A stretch of DNA of 7,332 nucleotides from Bacteroidota bacterium (GTDB taxonomy: Bacteria; Bacteroidota; Bacteroidia; Chitinophagales; Chitinophagaceae), in the NCBI GenBank assembly GCA_023386395.1, contig JAEWJV010000482.1:1-7332 (forward strand), written 5' to 3'. Positions 1 through 6,835 of the stretch are shown here, piece after piece. A model generated the notes under the pieces. That model ran no database searches. It had not been told where the DNA came from and saw only the letters and a program-made list of their open reading frames with translations. Every line of letters begins with the position of its first letter. Position 1 is the first letter of the stretch. A program made the position numbers and the translations under genes.

Positions 1-509
1 GCTTTAAGCTCATACATCAGCAGCATGCCCATGAAAGAATTTTGTTTGAACGATATGCAGCCATCATACAAAGCAGGCAGCCCGTTACCCAGCAAACACT
101 ATTTCCCGTTACGCTTGAATTATCGCCGCAGGATGCCGCTTTGCTAATGGAATTATTAAATGATCTTGAATTATTGGGTTATAAAATTGAAGCGTTTGGA
201 AAGAACAGTTTTATTATCCGGGGCACGCCCGCTGATATTTTACACGGCAATGAGAAACATTCGGTTGAGCTGCTGCTTGAACAATTTAAGCACTTCAGCA
301 GTGAATTAAAATTCAGCAGGCGGGAGAAGCTGGTTCATTGCATGGCAAGGCAACAGGCAATAAAAGCAGGAAGGGCGCTAAGTATAAAAGAAATGGAAAT
401 CCTGGTTGAAGAATTGTTTAATTGTAATACGCCTTCAGTTACGCCAAACGGCAATCCTGTTTTTGCAGAGTTTAATGATGAGCAATTGCTGAAGATGTTT
501 GGTAAGTAA
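1..509 (+). CDS. mutL: DNA mismatch repair protein MutL, C-terminal part (5' end outside window)
   Basis: MutL couples mismatch recognition by MutS to downstream strand incision and removal; this is its C-terminal dimerisation/endonuclease domain. The open frame runs in from the window edge (first full codon at base 3), so the TTG at 42 is internal and not a start. About 168 residues are visible. Near the edge is I-H-Q-Q-H-A-H-E-R-I-L-F-E, which aligns with the family motif DQHA(X)2E(X)4E: both glutamates are kept, but the leading Asp is His (codon CAT at 15-17). Further on, CMARQQAIKAG matches the ACR-type helix. The usual CPHGRP metal motif is replaced by TPNGNP close to the end, so the endonuclease metal site looks degenerate. 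The frame stops with TAA at 507-509. The family call is firm; nuclease activity is uncertain. No clear terminator follows. Confidence 0.93.
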   Translation, partial: FKLIHQQHAHERILFERYAAIIQSRQPVTQQTLFPVTLELSPQDAALLMELLNDLELLGYKIEAFGKNSFIIRGTPADILHGNEKHSVELLLEQFKHFSSELKFSRREKLVHCMARQQAIKAGRALSIKEMEILVEELFNCNTPSVTPNGNPVFAEFNDEQLLKMFGK

Positions 510-761
510 GGTTATTCAGGTATTATGATATTGTCCGGCGTAAATCTTTTATTGCATGTAAAATATTTGCTTAGTTTAGCACACGTTTTAATTCTCATTT
601 CTGCAAACAGTAAATAATGAAACCATGAAGACTAATGCTATTATGTTTTTTTCTATGATCTATGTTTGTATTTCAACTTAAGCGCTTGTATCAGTAAATA
701 ATAAACACCAATAACCTTCCTGATAATTTTTTAATCATCCATTTATTTTAAATCACACACC
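510..761. other. intergenic spacer mutL / M57 lipoprotein
   Basis: This AT-rich gap holds no convincing gene. It contains an 18-codon ORF (625-681), a TAnnTTTG-type element (661-668), the 8-bp palindrome AAGCGCTT (680-687) just downstream of that element, and a short imperfect direct repeat beginning CAGTAAATAAT at 608 and again at 692. The promoter and palindrome probably belong to the lipoprotein gene at 762. No Shine-Dalgarno sequence is seen before that gene, which is common in Bacteroidota. Confidence 0.6.
661..668 (+). promoter_or_regulatory. candidate -7 element (TATGTTTG) for the M57 lipoprotein gene
   Basis: TATGTTTG fits the Bacteroidota -7 consensus TAnnTTTG exactly. It would give a 5' leader of roughly 85 nt before the ATG at 762. 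No good -33 TTG/TTTG lies 17-23 nt upstream, so the match could be chance. The palindrome AAGCGCTT at 680-687 sits close to the expected transcription start and could be an operator half-site pair. Confidence 0.3.
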
Positions 762-1583
762 ATGAAACTAAACATGTTTCTTTCTGCAGCCGCTTTAAGC
801 CTGCTGCTATTTTCGTGCAAAAAAGACAGCCAGACATCCGGTTCCGCCGGCGACATTCCTGAAGAAGTGCTGAGCCAGATCAGGGCCCAGGGTTTTAGCT
901 CCGATAATGTTATTAAAAGCGATGGCGGTTACATTGTTGAAAACGATATTTTTCTTTCTGCCGAACAATTAACTGCACCACCAAACATTGTCCCTGATAT
1001 CCGTGTTGGCGAAGAAGAACAATACCGTACCACCAACTTAATCAAGAAACTTCCGCGAACTATTAAAGTTTCTATGAATTATCCTAACAACGTAGCGCTT
1101 TTTACAGCGGCAACAGATTCTGCTATCGCCAGGTATAATGCCTTAAACCTGCGCATAAAATTTCAGCGGGTTAGCGGCGTGGGGGATATAGATATTATTG
1201 GTGAAGACCTTGGCGGCGGCGGTGTACTGGGCCAGTCATCAGGCTTTCCTAATAAGGCCGGCAATCCTGCTTCTCCTATTACTTTAAATTCACGCCAGGG
1301 CACCTTTACAAACAATACTGATGTGCAGTGGCTTGCTACGGTTATAGCGCATGAAATGGGCCATACTATTGGCTTCAGGCATACTGATTATAAGAACCGC
1401 AGGTATAGCTGTGGTTTTAGCATTCCCTGGAATGAAGGTAAAGCAGGTGTTGGTGCGGTTTATATTCCCGGCACAGAAAAAACACCCAAAGATCCCGGAA
1501 GCTGGATGCTTGCCTGTACAGACGGAACGAACAGGCCGTTTAATCCTAATGATGTAATTGCACTAAATTATCTCTATAAATAA
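762..1583 (+). CDS. secreted lipoprotein zinc metallopeptidase, M57 (HEIGH)-like
   Basis: This is a 273-residue predicted lipoprotein protease. The N-terminus (residues 1-19) is a short hydrophobic signal ending in the lipobox L-F-S-C, with Cys19 the expected lipidation site, so the protein should sit in the outer membrane or periplasm. The catalytic signature H-E-M-G-H-T-I-G-F-R-H lies at 197-207 (zinc ligands H197, H201, H207; general base E198). S-W-M at 247-249 resembles the Met-turn of metzincins. A glycine-rich stretch (GEDLGGGGVLGQ, 147-158) precedes the active site, as in the dual-action HEIGH peptidases of family M57. C217 and C252 may form a disulfide. The ATG at 762 is chosen because it gives an intact signal peptide. 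An intrinsic terminator follows directly. The protease class is firm; the exact family and substrate are not. Confidence 0.85.
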   Translation: MKLNMFLSAAALSLLLFSCKKDSQTSGSAGDIPEEVLSQIRAQGFSSDNVIKSDGGYIVENDIFLSAEQLTAPPNIVPDIRVGEEEQYRTTNLIKKLPRTIKVSMNYPNNVALFTAATDSAIARYNALNLRIKFQRVSGVGDIDIIGEDLGGGGVLGQSSGFPNKAGNPASPITLNSRQGTFTNNTDVQWLATVIAHEMGHTIGFRHTDYKNRRYSCGFSIPWNEGKAGVGAVYIPGTEKTPKDPGSWMLACTDGTNRPFNPNDVIALNYLYK

Positions 1584-1606
1584 GAAGATAAAACGCATTC
1601 ATATTT

Positions 1607-1637
1607 AACCACTGCTGAAAAATGCAGTGGTTTTTTT
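1607..1637 (+). terminator. intrinsic terminator of the M57 lipoprotein gene
   Basis: A perfect 9-bp stem (AACCACTGC with GCAGTGGTT) encloses the 8-nt loop TGAAAAAT, and the right arm runs into seven T. It starts 24 bp after the stop codon at 1581-1583. It lacks an A-tract on the other side, so it should act mainly on the plus strand. Confidence 0.85.
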
Positions 1638-1733
1638 ATTATTAAACTATCGTAAAAAGTAAAGAATTTATTGACCAAAGGATGTACAGATTTTATTGAT
1701 GGTATGCTGATTATTTTTATTTGTGCACCTGTT

Positions 1734-1773
1734 GTTAAAAAGTCAATGCGGCATCGTGCTTAAGTTTTTTAAC
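1734..1773. repeat. AT-rich inverted repeat downstream of the S8 protease gene
   Basis: GTTAAAAA (1734-1741) and TTTTTAAC (1766-1773) form an 8-bp inverted pair around a 24-nt loop. It lies just past the 3' end of the minus-strand protease gene and could contribute to its termination. The stem has almost no G-C pairs, so the support is weak. I see no better terminator for that gene. Confidence 0.2.
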
Positions 1774-1787
1774 GAATTCAACAGGCC

Positions 1788-4634
1788 TTAATCTATCACA
1801 ATTTTCGTTTTAAAAACGGAGTGGTTCTTTTCATCATAAATAACGGCCAGATAAATTCCTTTTGCAAGATTGGAAGTAATTATACGTTGGCGCTGCTGTG
1901 TTATTTGCTGCTGCAATAATTTCCTGCCCACCACATCGTACAATACAATTGTATAGGAAGAAATATTTTGAGATAAGATATAAAAGCCCTGCTTTGCTGC
2001 TGCAGGATTTGGATATATAATGTATGGGGCATTATTTAAGAAGTTAACTGATGCTTCATTGCTTGTAAGCGTACTGCCATTATCAAGCGTTACAACAGCC
2101 CTGTAAAAATTTATCCCCTGCTGCATTGGCGAAATATAATTTAGGGTAAGCGTATTGACAGGTTCAATCAGTTTTATATCTGTCCAAACGCCTGCAACCA
2201 GTTGCTGAAAGACTGCATTTTTTATATTGAATGTAGTGCCTAAATATAATTTCAGGGAAGCATTACCTCCATCCGGGTCGGCGAGGAAATTGCTTATATA
2301 ACAGCCAACGCCCTGCGCTGAATAATCAAACGTATAGCTTTTAATGCCGGTATGGTTATTTAAAACAGGCGCTACCGCAATAAATTTGGAAGACGCATTT
2401 TTCACTACGTAGAAAGTATCGTTTGTGGTTGCTGTTGGTTGCAGGTATTTATCACCAAGGCTGAATATTGCATACGACTTTATGCCTTTTTGTTTATCCC
2501 AGGAAATTAATGCTGAATCGCCGCAACTGAAACCCACAACCGGAAAAGGCTGCGTACTTATATCAAAAGTATCGCTGTAAAATATCTTATTATTAATGGT
2601 CATGCGGGCCAGGGCAACAGCGTTCGTATCGGGCGCTGTCCATTCAAAATATTTTTTTGAAAGATTGATATTGCTGCTGATAGTGTGCCATGATTTGCCC
2701 TCGTCTATACTGTATTCCAGCTTGCCTTTTGCAGATGCGAATGTTGCATTCCACCTGAAAATATTTTTACCGGCGGGCATAAAATGACTGTTGCTGGCAG
2801 GCGAAATGAAAGTGAAATTATTTTCAGCATAAAGAGTGTAAGCAATGTAAAATAATTGCGGGCCCGCTGAAACATCATAGCCTTTTACATGAATCATATA
2901 ATCACCTCCAGGCGGTTTGGAAAGGGTTACCTGCTCCACGTTATTCAGGCTGTCCCTGCCTCTTATGGCGTTACTTAATAAATCGGCTCTGTCAGCATGT
3001 ATGTTTAAAACCCACGGCTGGTAAACAACATGATCATTTATGCTTTCAAGCGAAAGATCAAGGTCATTTACCAGGGCGTTAAATGCATTGGATGTATTAG
3101 CTGAATCATTCCAAACCAACGTGATCTTCAGGTTATAAATGTTTGCAGGAACATGAATGGTAAAACTTTTTGTTTGAGCCTGTTGAATATCATCAGCAAA
3201 AAAGTTACCGCTTAATGCATCTGTAACAGCATTGCTCACATTCACATTGCCAAAGCCTGAATAAAAATCAGGGCCAGGGTTAAAAACATCATCGGCGCTG
3301 TTTATAATGATAGCTTTTACGAGCGCATTTGACGGCAATGAATCCTGGTGAGCAGATTGATAGGCCGACTGCACCGCGAGCACGGTACCTGAAGTAATTG
3401 CCGCTGCGCCGGAGCTGCCATCATTGCCGTAAGCAACAAGCTCAGGCTTTATGCGGCCATCATAAGCCGGCCCTTTCGAGCTTAAAGATGCAACCCTGTA
3501 AAATGAATCAACCGAACCAACAGTGAGGATATTTTTCGCCTGTTTAAAACTGCCGGTAAGATTGGAGAAGCCTTCCAGATCTTTATAGTTCCCATCTTCC
3601 GGCGTGGCTATTCCAGAATTGCCTGCAGAAAAAATATATAACAGATGCGGATTATCAATGGTGCTTTGATCATAGGCTGCTGCATCTGCGCCATAAAAAT
3701 TTTCAATGCCCACACCATAGGAATTATTTTGTACAGAAATATTGTGTTCATTAAAATAACTGTCATTTTCAGGTAAAAGATTGGTGAAATCAGCCGAAGA
3801 AATAGATGATGCCCAGGCAATGCCTTTAGACGATTCAAAACTGTTGCCACTACCGGCAATAAGCGTTGCCATAGTAGTGGCATGGCTTGATGTGGTATCG
3901 GCTTCCAGGCCCGATGCCTTAATCCTGTTTTTAAAATCGATATCGGTTGTATCAAACAAATTTTCTTTCACGGAAACCGTTAAGCCATTCCCGTTGATTG
4001 AAGGATATTGGCTGAAAAAAAGATTGATGGCATTTTCACTGTTATCATAATCATTGATCACTGTTTCAGGTTTGGGCTGCTGCGATTTTATGTCCGCAGA
4101 TAAAACATAGTCCAGGTTGATCAAGGTGTCAACAACAAACGAAGCATTGGTCTTTATAATAAATATATTTTTATAAGAAGATTGAATGGATTTGTTATAC
4201 GAATGCATATCTTTTTTAAACTGGATACTGTCAGTTACTTCAACAATACATTTATATAATAATGAAGTTGAAAGCTTTGATAAACCGGCAATCGAAGACA
4301 GCTTAAATTTATTATTGGCCCGCAGTAATTCCAATACATGAAATTGTTTAAAGCCAACATCAACATTTTTTACAATGAACCATTGTGTATTTATCCGGCG
4401 CAATATTTTTTGTTGAAACCTATGCTTGAAGTTTTCTGTATCTTCTTTATCCAGCTTGATAAGAAAAGCCGTATAAGTGTTTTTAAGACCAGGCTTTTCT
4501 GTATGTAATGCATAAGCGGCCTTTATGGCTTCATCATTGTTTTGCGATAAAACTTCTTGCCGAAGCAGGCTGAATATGAACAGGAACGAAATAAGCTTTA
4601 TAATATCCTTTCTTTTTTTTCTGCAGAACGTCAT
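1788..4634 (-). CDS. S8 family (subtilisin-like) serine peptidase with T9SS type A sorting domain
   Basis: This is a 948-residue secreted protease. Residues 1-30 form a basic plus hydrophobic signal peptide; about 50-190 looks like a propeptide. The S8 domain spans roughly 205-480: His251 in S-S-H-A-T-T-M-A, oxyanion Asn339 in F-S-A-G-N-S-G, nucleophile Ser408 in G-S-S-G-A-A-A-I-T-S-G. Where the catalytic Asp is expected the sequence reads V-S-V-K-E-N, giving Glu224 (nearest Asp is 228). Residues 490-605 resemble the beta-barrel that follows the catalytic domain in Kp43-type subtilases. Ig/Fn3-like modules follow (about 606-865). The tail (871-948) has Y-P-N-P, L-Y-D-V-V-G-R and a final K-I-V-I-D, the hallmarks of a T9SS type A domain, which directs outer-membrane export by the gliding/Por machinery. 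The ATG at 4634 supplies the signal peptide. It is transcribed divergently from the glycosidase at 4837. Confidence 0.94.
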   Translation of the reverse strand: MTFCRKKRKDIIKLISFLFIFSLLRQEVLSQNNDEAIKAAYALHTEKPGLKNTYTAFLIKLDKEDTENFKHRFQQKILRRINTQWFIVKNVDVGFKQFHVLELLRANNKFKLSSIAGLSKLSTSLLYKCIVEVTDSIQFKKDMHSYNKSIQSSYKNIFIIKTNASFVVDTLINLDYVLSADIKSQQPKPETVINDYDNSENAINLFFSQYPSINGNGLTVSVKENLFDTTDIDFKNRIKASGLEADTTSSHATTMATLIAGSGNSFESSKGIAWASSISSADFTNLLPENDSYFNEHNISVQNNSYGVGIENFYGADAAAYDQSTIDNPHLLYIFSAGNSGIATPEDGNYKDLEGFSNLTGSFKQAKNILTVGSVDSFYRVASLSSKGPAYDGRIKPELVAYGNDGSSGAAAITSGTVLAVQSAYQSAHQDSLPSNALVKAIIINSADDVFNPGPDFYSGFGNVNVSNAVTDALSGNFFADDIQQAQTKSFTIHVPANIYNLKITLVWNDSANTSNAFNALVNDLDLSLESINDHVVYQPWVLNIHADRADLLSNAIRGRDSLNNVEQVTLSKPPGGDYMIHVKGYDVSAGPQLFYIAYTLYAENNFTFISPASNSHFMPAGKNIFRWNATFASAKGKLEYSIDEGKSWHTISSNINLSKKYFEWTAPDTNAVALARMTINNKIFYSDTFDISTQPFPVVGFSCGDSALISWDKQKGIKSYAIFSLGDKYLQPTATTNDTFYVVKNASSKFIAVAPVLNNHTGIKSYTFDYSAQGVGCYISNFLADPDGGNASLKLYLGTTFNIKNAVFQQLVAGVWTDIKLIEPVNTLTLNYISPMQQGINFYRAVVTLDNGSTLTSNEASVNFLNNAPYIIYPNPAAAKQGFYILSQNISSYTIVLYDVVGRKLLQQQITQQRQRIITSNLAKGIYLAVIYDEKNHSVFKTKIVID

Positions 4635-4676
4635 TCAGCCGGTTTTCAAAGATGGAAAAACGCAATTTATGCTGAG

Positions 4677-4732
4677 AAAATAAAACAGGGGCTGTAATTT
4701 TTTAACCGGAAATTGTACACCTGTTTTATTTT
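4677..4732. repeat. 13-bp perfect inverted repeat in the divergent promoter region
   Basis: AAAATAAAACAGG (4677-4689) and CCTGTTTTATTTT (4720-4732) are exact reverse complements separated by 30 nt. Inside, TGTA-ATTT and AAATTGTACA can pair further with a 2-nt bulge, extending the stem inward. The structure could be a cruciform, a structured 5' leader of the protease mRNA, or a dyad operator. The T-rich right flank is also terminator-like, although a terminator is not expected between divergent genes. Confidence 0.7.
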
Positions 4733-4767
4733 AATAATTTCTGTTATCAGTAGAACCCTGCCAAGTT

Positions 4768-4782
4768 TGGTTTTAGAAACCA
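4768..4782. repeat. small hairpin TGGTTT-TAG-AAACCA
   Basis: A perfect 6-bp stem with a 3-nt loop. It is nested in a weaker outer pairing, AACCCTGC (4754-4761) with GCAGGTT (4784-4790), which is followed by a short T-run. It lies between the larger inverted repeat and the glycosidase start. It may be an operator dyad or part of a leader; its role is unknown. Confidence 0.4.
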
Positions 4783-4836
4783 TGCAGGTTTTTAAAGCGT
4801 CTTGAATGCATTTTATTATTACTTACATTTATCACT

Positions 4837-5937
4837 ATGAAAAAGATCATTCTCCTGCTTTTGCCTGCCTGTTTTTTATTCCTTTCATTGCATGCACAAC
4901 CATCTTCGCCCAACAGCTTATTGCCGGTTCGCGGTTTTTGTATAGCTGCGCCAGCGCCGGAAGATGTTGACCGTTTTATTAAGTTCATTGATGAAGAACT
5001 GGCAACACGCAAAGTGAATACACTGATCCTGCGTGTTGACTACGATTATCAATATCAATCGCATCCTGAACTGGCAGACAGTAATGGGCTGTCAAAAAAA
5101 GACGTTGATAAACTGGTGGCCGCCTGCCGCAGGCATAACATTGATCTTATTCCGCAGGTAAACCTTTTGGGGCATCAATCCTGGGCAAATAAAACAGGGA
5201 AGCTCCTTGCTGTGTACCCGCAGTTTGATGAGACACCCAATGTAAAAATGCCCGGGCAATATAAATGGCCGAATGCCGATAATCTTTATTGTAAAAGTTA
5301 TTGTCCTTTGCACCCTGAAGTGCATAAAATTGTGTTTGATATTGTGGATGAAATATGCGACGCTTTCCAGGCAACATCTTTTCATGCAGGCATGGATGAA
5401 GTTTTTTATTTGGGTGAAAAGCAATGCCCACGCTGCGGCGGCCGGGATAAAGCGGAATTGTTTGCCAGCGAAGTGCGTTTGATAAATAATCATCTTGCTC
5501 AAAAAAACCGCCGTTTATGGATTTGGGGCGACCGGCTGATTGATGGTAAAACAACAGGAATGGGAGAGTGGGAAGCGAGTTATAATAATACATACCGGGC
5601 TATAGATATGATACCGAAAGAAGTTATTATCTGCGACTGGCATTATGAACGCGCCGATAAAACACCGGTGTATTTTGCCATGAAAGGATTGAATGTAATT
5701 ACCTGCCCCTGGAACCGGCCTGCTGTTGCGGTGCAGCAAACCAACGATATGATTAACTTCAGGAAAACGGCCACCAAAGAAATGCAGCCGCATTTTTATG
5801 GTATGATGCAGACTGTATGGACCGGCGCTTCCAACTTTTTGGATGGCTTTTATAACAAAACACCAGGCCGTAACGGCAGCGATAATACCGACTGGAAATG
5901 TTTTGTGGATATGTTTAATACTATTGATGGTTTGTAA
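4837..5937 (+). CDS. secreted GH20-like glycoside hydrolase (beta-N-acetylhexosaminidase-type catalytic domain)
   Basis: This 366-residue protein has a signal peptide (residues 1-20, cleavage after L-H-A) and a TIM-barrel-like domain resembling glycoside hydrolase family 20. F-H-A-G-M-D-E-V at 182-189 fits the family's catalytic Asp-Glu pair (D187, E188): Asp orients the substrate acetamido group and Glu is the acid. Supporting landmarks are V-R-G-F at 31-34, W-I-W-G-D at 228-232, C-D-W-H-Y at 266-270 and T-V-W-T-G at 326-330, where aromatic residues would line the sugar site. The likely role is release of N-acetylhexosamine from chitin, peptidoglycan or glycans in the periplasm or outside the cell. 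It is shorter than classical GH20 enzymes (often 500-800 residues) and lacks their N-terminal accessory domain. Cys pairs C152/C156 and C197-P-R-C200 suggest a metal knuckle or disulfides. The ATG at 4837 gives the signal peptide. Confidence 0.77.
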   Translation: MKKIILLLLPACFLFLSLHAQPSSPNSLLPVRGFCIAAPAPEDVDRFIKFIDEELATRKVNTLILRVDYDYQYQSHPELADSNGLSKKDVDKLVAACRRHNIDLIPQVNLLGHQSWANKTGKLLAVYPQFDETPNVKMPGQYKWPNADNLYCKSYCPLHPEVHKIVFDIVDEICDAFQATSFHAGMDEVFYLGEKQCPRCGGRDKAELFASEVRLINNHLAQKNRRLWIWGDRLIDGKTTGMGEWEASYNNTYRAIDMIPKEVIICDWHYERADKTPVYFAMKGLNVITCPWNRPAVAVQQTNDMINFRKTATKEMQPHFYGMMQTVWTGASNFLDGFYNKTPGRNGSDNTDWKCFVDMFNTIDGL

Positions 5938-6040
5938 TTTAATGTATCAATATTTGTGGAGCTTCATGCTTGTGGCTGATGAACTTCCGTGCATTAAATC
6001 TTAATCTTTTATCACTTTCAGCAAATTTTTTTTGCCTTAT
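5938..6040. other. non-coding DNA after the GH20-like gene, no clear terminator
   Basis: No gene is seen. ATTTAATG (5937-5944) and CATTAAAT (5992-5999) form an 8-bp inverted pair 47 nt apart, and GCAAA/TTTGC (6021-6035) makes a 5-bp stem with a T5 loop. Neither is a convincing intrinsic terminator. The repeat array begins just after this stretch. Confidence 0.4.
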
Positions 6041-6089
6041 TTGATCTTTTTCTTGCTTCCTTATATTCTAATGCCCAGGATTCCTTGCT

Positions 6090-6155
6090 GTACTTTTCTC
6101 TTGAAAGAAAAGTACCAAAAGTTCAAGAACGGATGATATTTCAACACATCCGTTC
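6090..6155. repeat. type A unit 1: core palindrome plus second hairpin
   Basis: GTACTTTTCT (6090-6099) pairs perfectly with AGAAAAGTAC (6106-6115) around CTTGAA. Twelve bases later, GAACGGATG (6127-6135) pairs perfectly with CATCCGTTC (6147-6155) around an 11-nt loop. The linker TTCAAG (6122-6127) can also pair with CTTGAT (6161-6166). Confidence 0.9.
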
Positions 6156-6249
6156 ACGGCCTTGATTTGGCTTTTGTACTGATGATTCTTCGGCTGCCGG
6201 GCCTTGATCTTTTACTTTCCTTATTCACTAATAGCAACAACTTCTTGCT

Positions 6250-6301
6250 GTACTTTTTTCCTGATAAAAAAGTACCCCCGCCTGATTGACATTAGTCGGG
6301 C
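6250..6301. repeat. type B unit 1: core palindrome plus GC-rich hairpin
   Basis: GTACTTTTTT (6250-6259) pairs perfectly with AAAAAAGTAC (6266-6275) around CCTGAT. It differs from unit A by a compensatory C-G to T-A change. GCCTGATT (6280-6287) then pairs with AGTCGGGC (6294-6301) using two G-T wobbles. A degraded copy of the second type A module (AATCAAGAAAAAATGATATT) follows at 6311-6330. Confidence 0.85.
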
Positions 6302-6539
6302 AGGAAAGAAAATCAAGAAAAAATGATATTGCTTACGGCAGGTTTTTTTAGCGGTGTTTGCGGATCTTCGATTTCAGCACATTTTTTCTTGCGCCCTGAT
6401 TGCTCATTTTATTTATTATTTTTTATGGTATTCGCGAACCTCCTCCATCGGTTTAGGCTTTTGCACTAATGATTTTTCGGCTGCTCCTTAACCTTGATTT
6501 TTTACTTTCCTTATTCACTGATAGCAACAACTTCTTGCT

Positions 6540-6605
6540 GTACTTTTCTCTTGAAAGAAAAGTACCAAAAGTTCAAGAACGGATGATATTTCAACACATC
6601 CGTTC
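6540..6605. repeat. type A unit 2: exact copy of unit 1 hairpins
   Basis: The core palindrome (6540-6565) and second hairpin (arms 6577-6585 and 6597-6605) are base-for-base identical to the unit at 6090. The copies diverge only after position 6607, beginning with G to C. Confidence 0.9.
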
Positions 6606-6756
6606 ACCGCCTTGATTTAATTTTTGTACTGATGATTCTTCGGCTGTTGAGCCTTGATTTTTATTCTACCGGTTTGTGAGGACCAAAACGAAATCACCGG
6701 GCAATGTTTTTGTTTTATCTTTTGTCGCTTTTCTCAGAATAACAATAATTTCCCAT

Positions 6757-6835
6757 GTAGTTTTTCTTGATAAAAGATTACCTCCGCCTGACCGGTGTCA
6801 GTCACGCAGGAAAAGTTCAAGAACGGATGATATTT
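6757..6835. repeat. type B unit 2: decayed core palindrome plus GC-rich hairpin
   Basis: The core (6757-6781) is recognisable but its arms no longer pair well. The GC hairpin survives as GCCTGAC (6786-6792) with GTCACGC (6801-6807), one mismatch. The following 25 bp (6811-6835), beginning AAAAGTTCAAGAACGGATGA, is identical to 6117-6141 of unit A. The right arm of the second hairpin is lost. Confidence 0.7.

Larger units (their letters stand above)
4635..4836. promoter_or_regulatory. divergent promoter region between S8 protease and GH20-like gene
   Basis: This 202-bp region must contain the start signals for two divergent genes. On the minus strand, CATCTTTG (4647-4654) matches 7 of 8 positions of TAnnTTTG but lies only 12 nt from the protease ATG and lacks a clear -33. 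On the plus strand, TTG (4802-4804) is followed after 19 nt by TACATTTA (4824-4831), 7 of 8 positions, only 5 nt before the glycosidase ATG. That would mean a nearly leaderless mRNA. Neither promoter is secure. The two inverted repeats listed separately take up much of the middle. Confidence 0.4.

Noticed and set aside
42..509. Independent short gene starting at TTG 42
   Set aside because: The frame is open to the window edge and the upstream codons encode the conserved MutL motif, so this is the tail of mutL.
3781..4050. Plus-strand ORF opposite the S8 protease (and other antisense or shifted frames at 1351-1557, 2596-2787, 3608-3955, 4773-5012, 5092-5793)
   Set aside because: These are shadows of strongly supported genes and show no motifs of their own.
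4646..4655. TCAAAGATGG as an anti-repeat fragment of the CRISPR repeat
   Set aside because: The match to the repeat complement is under 10 bases, lies 2.5 kb away in a promoter region, and is expected by chance.
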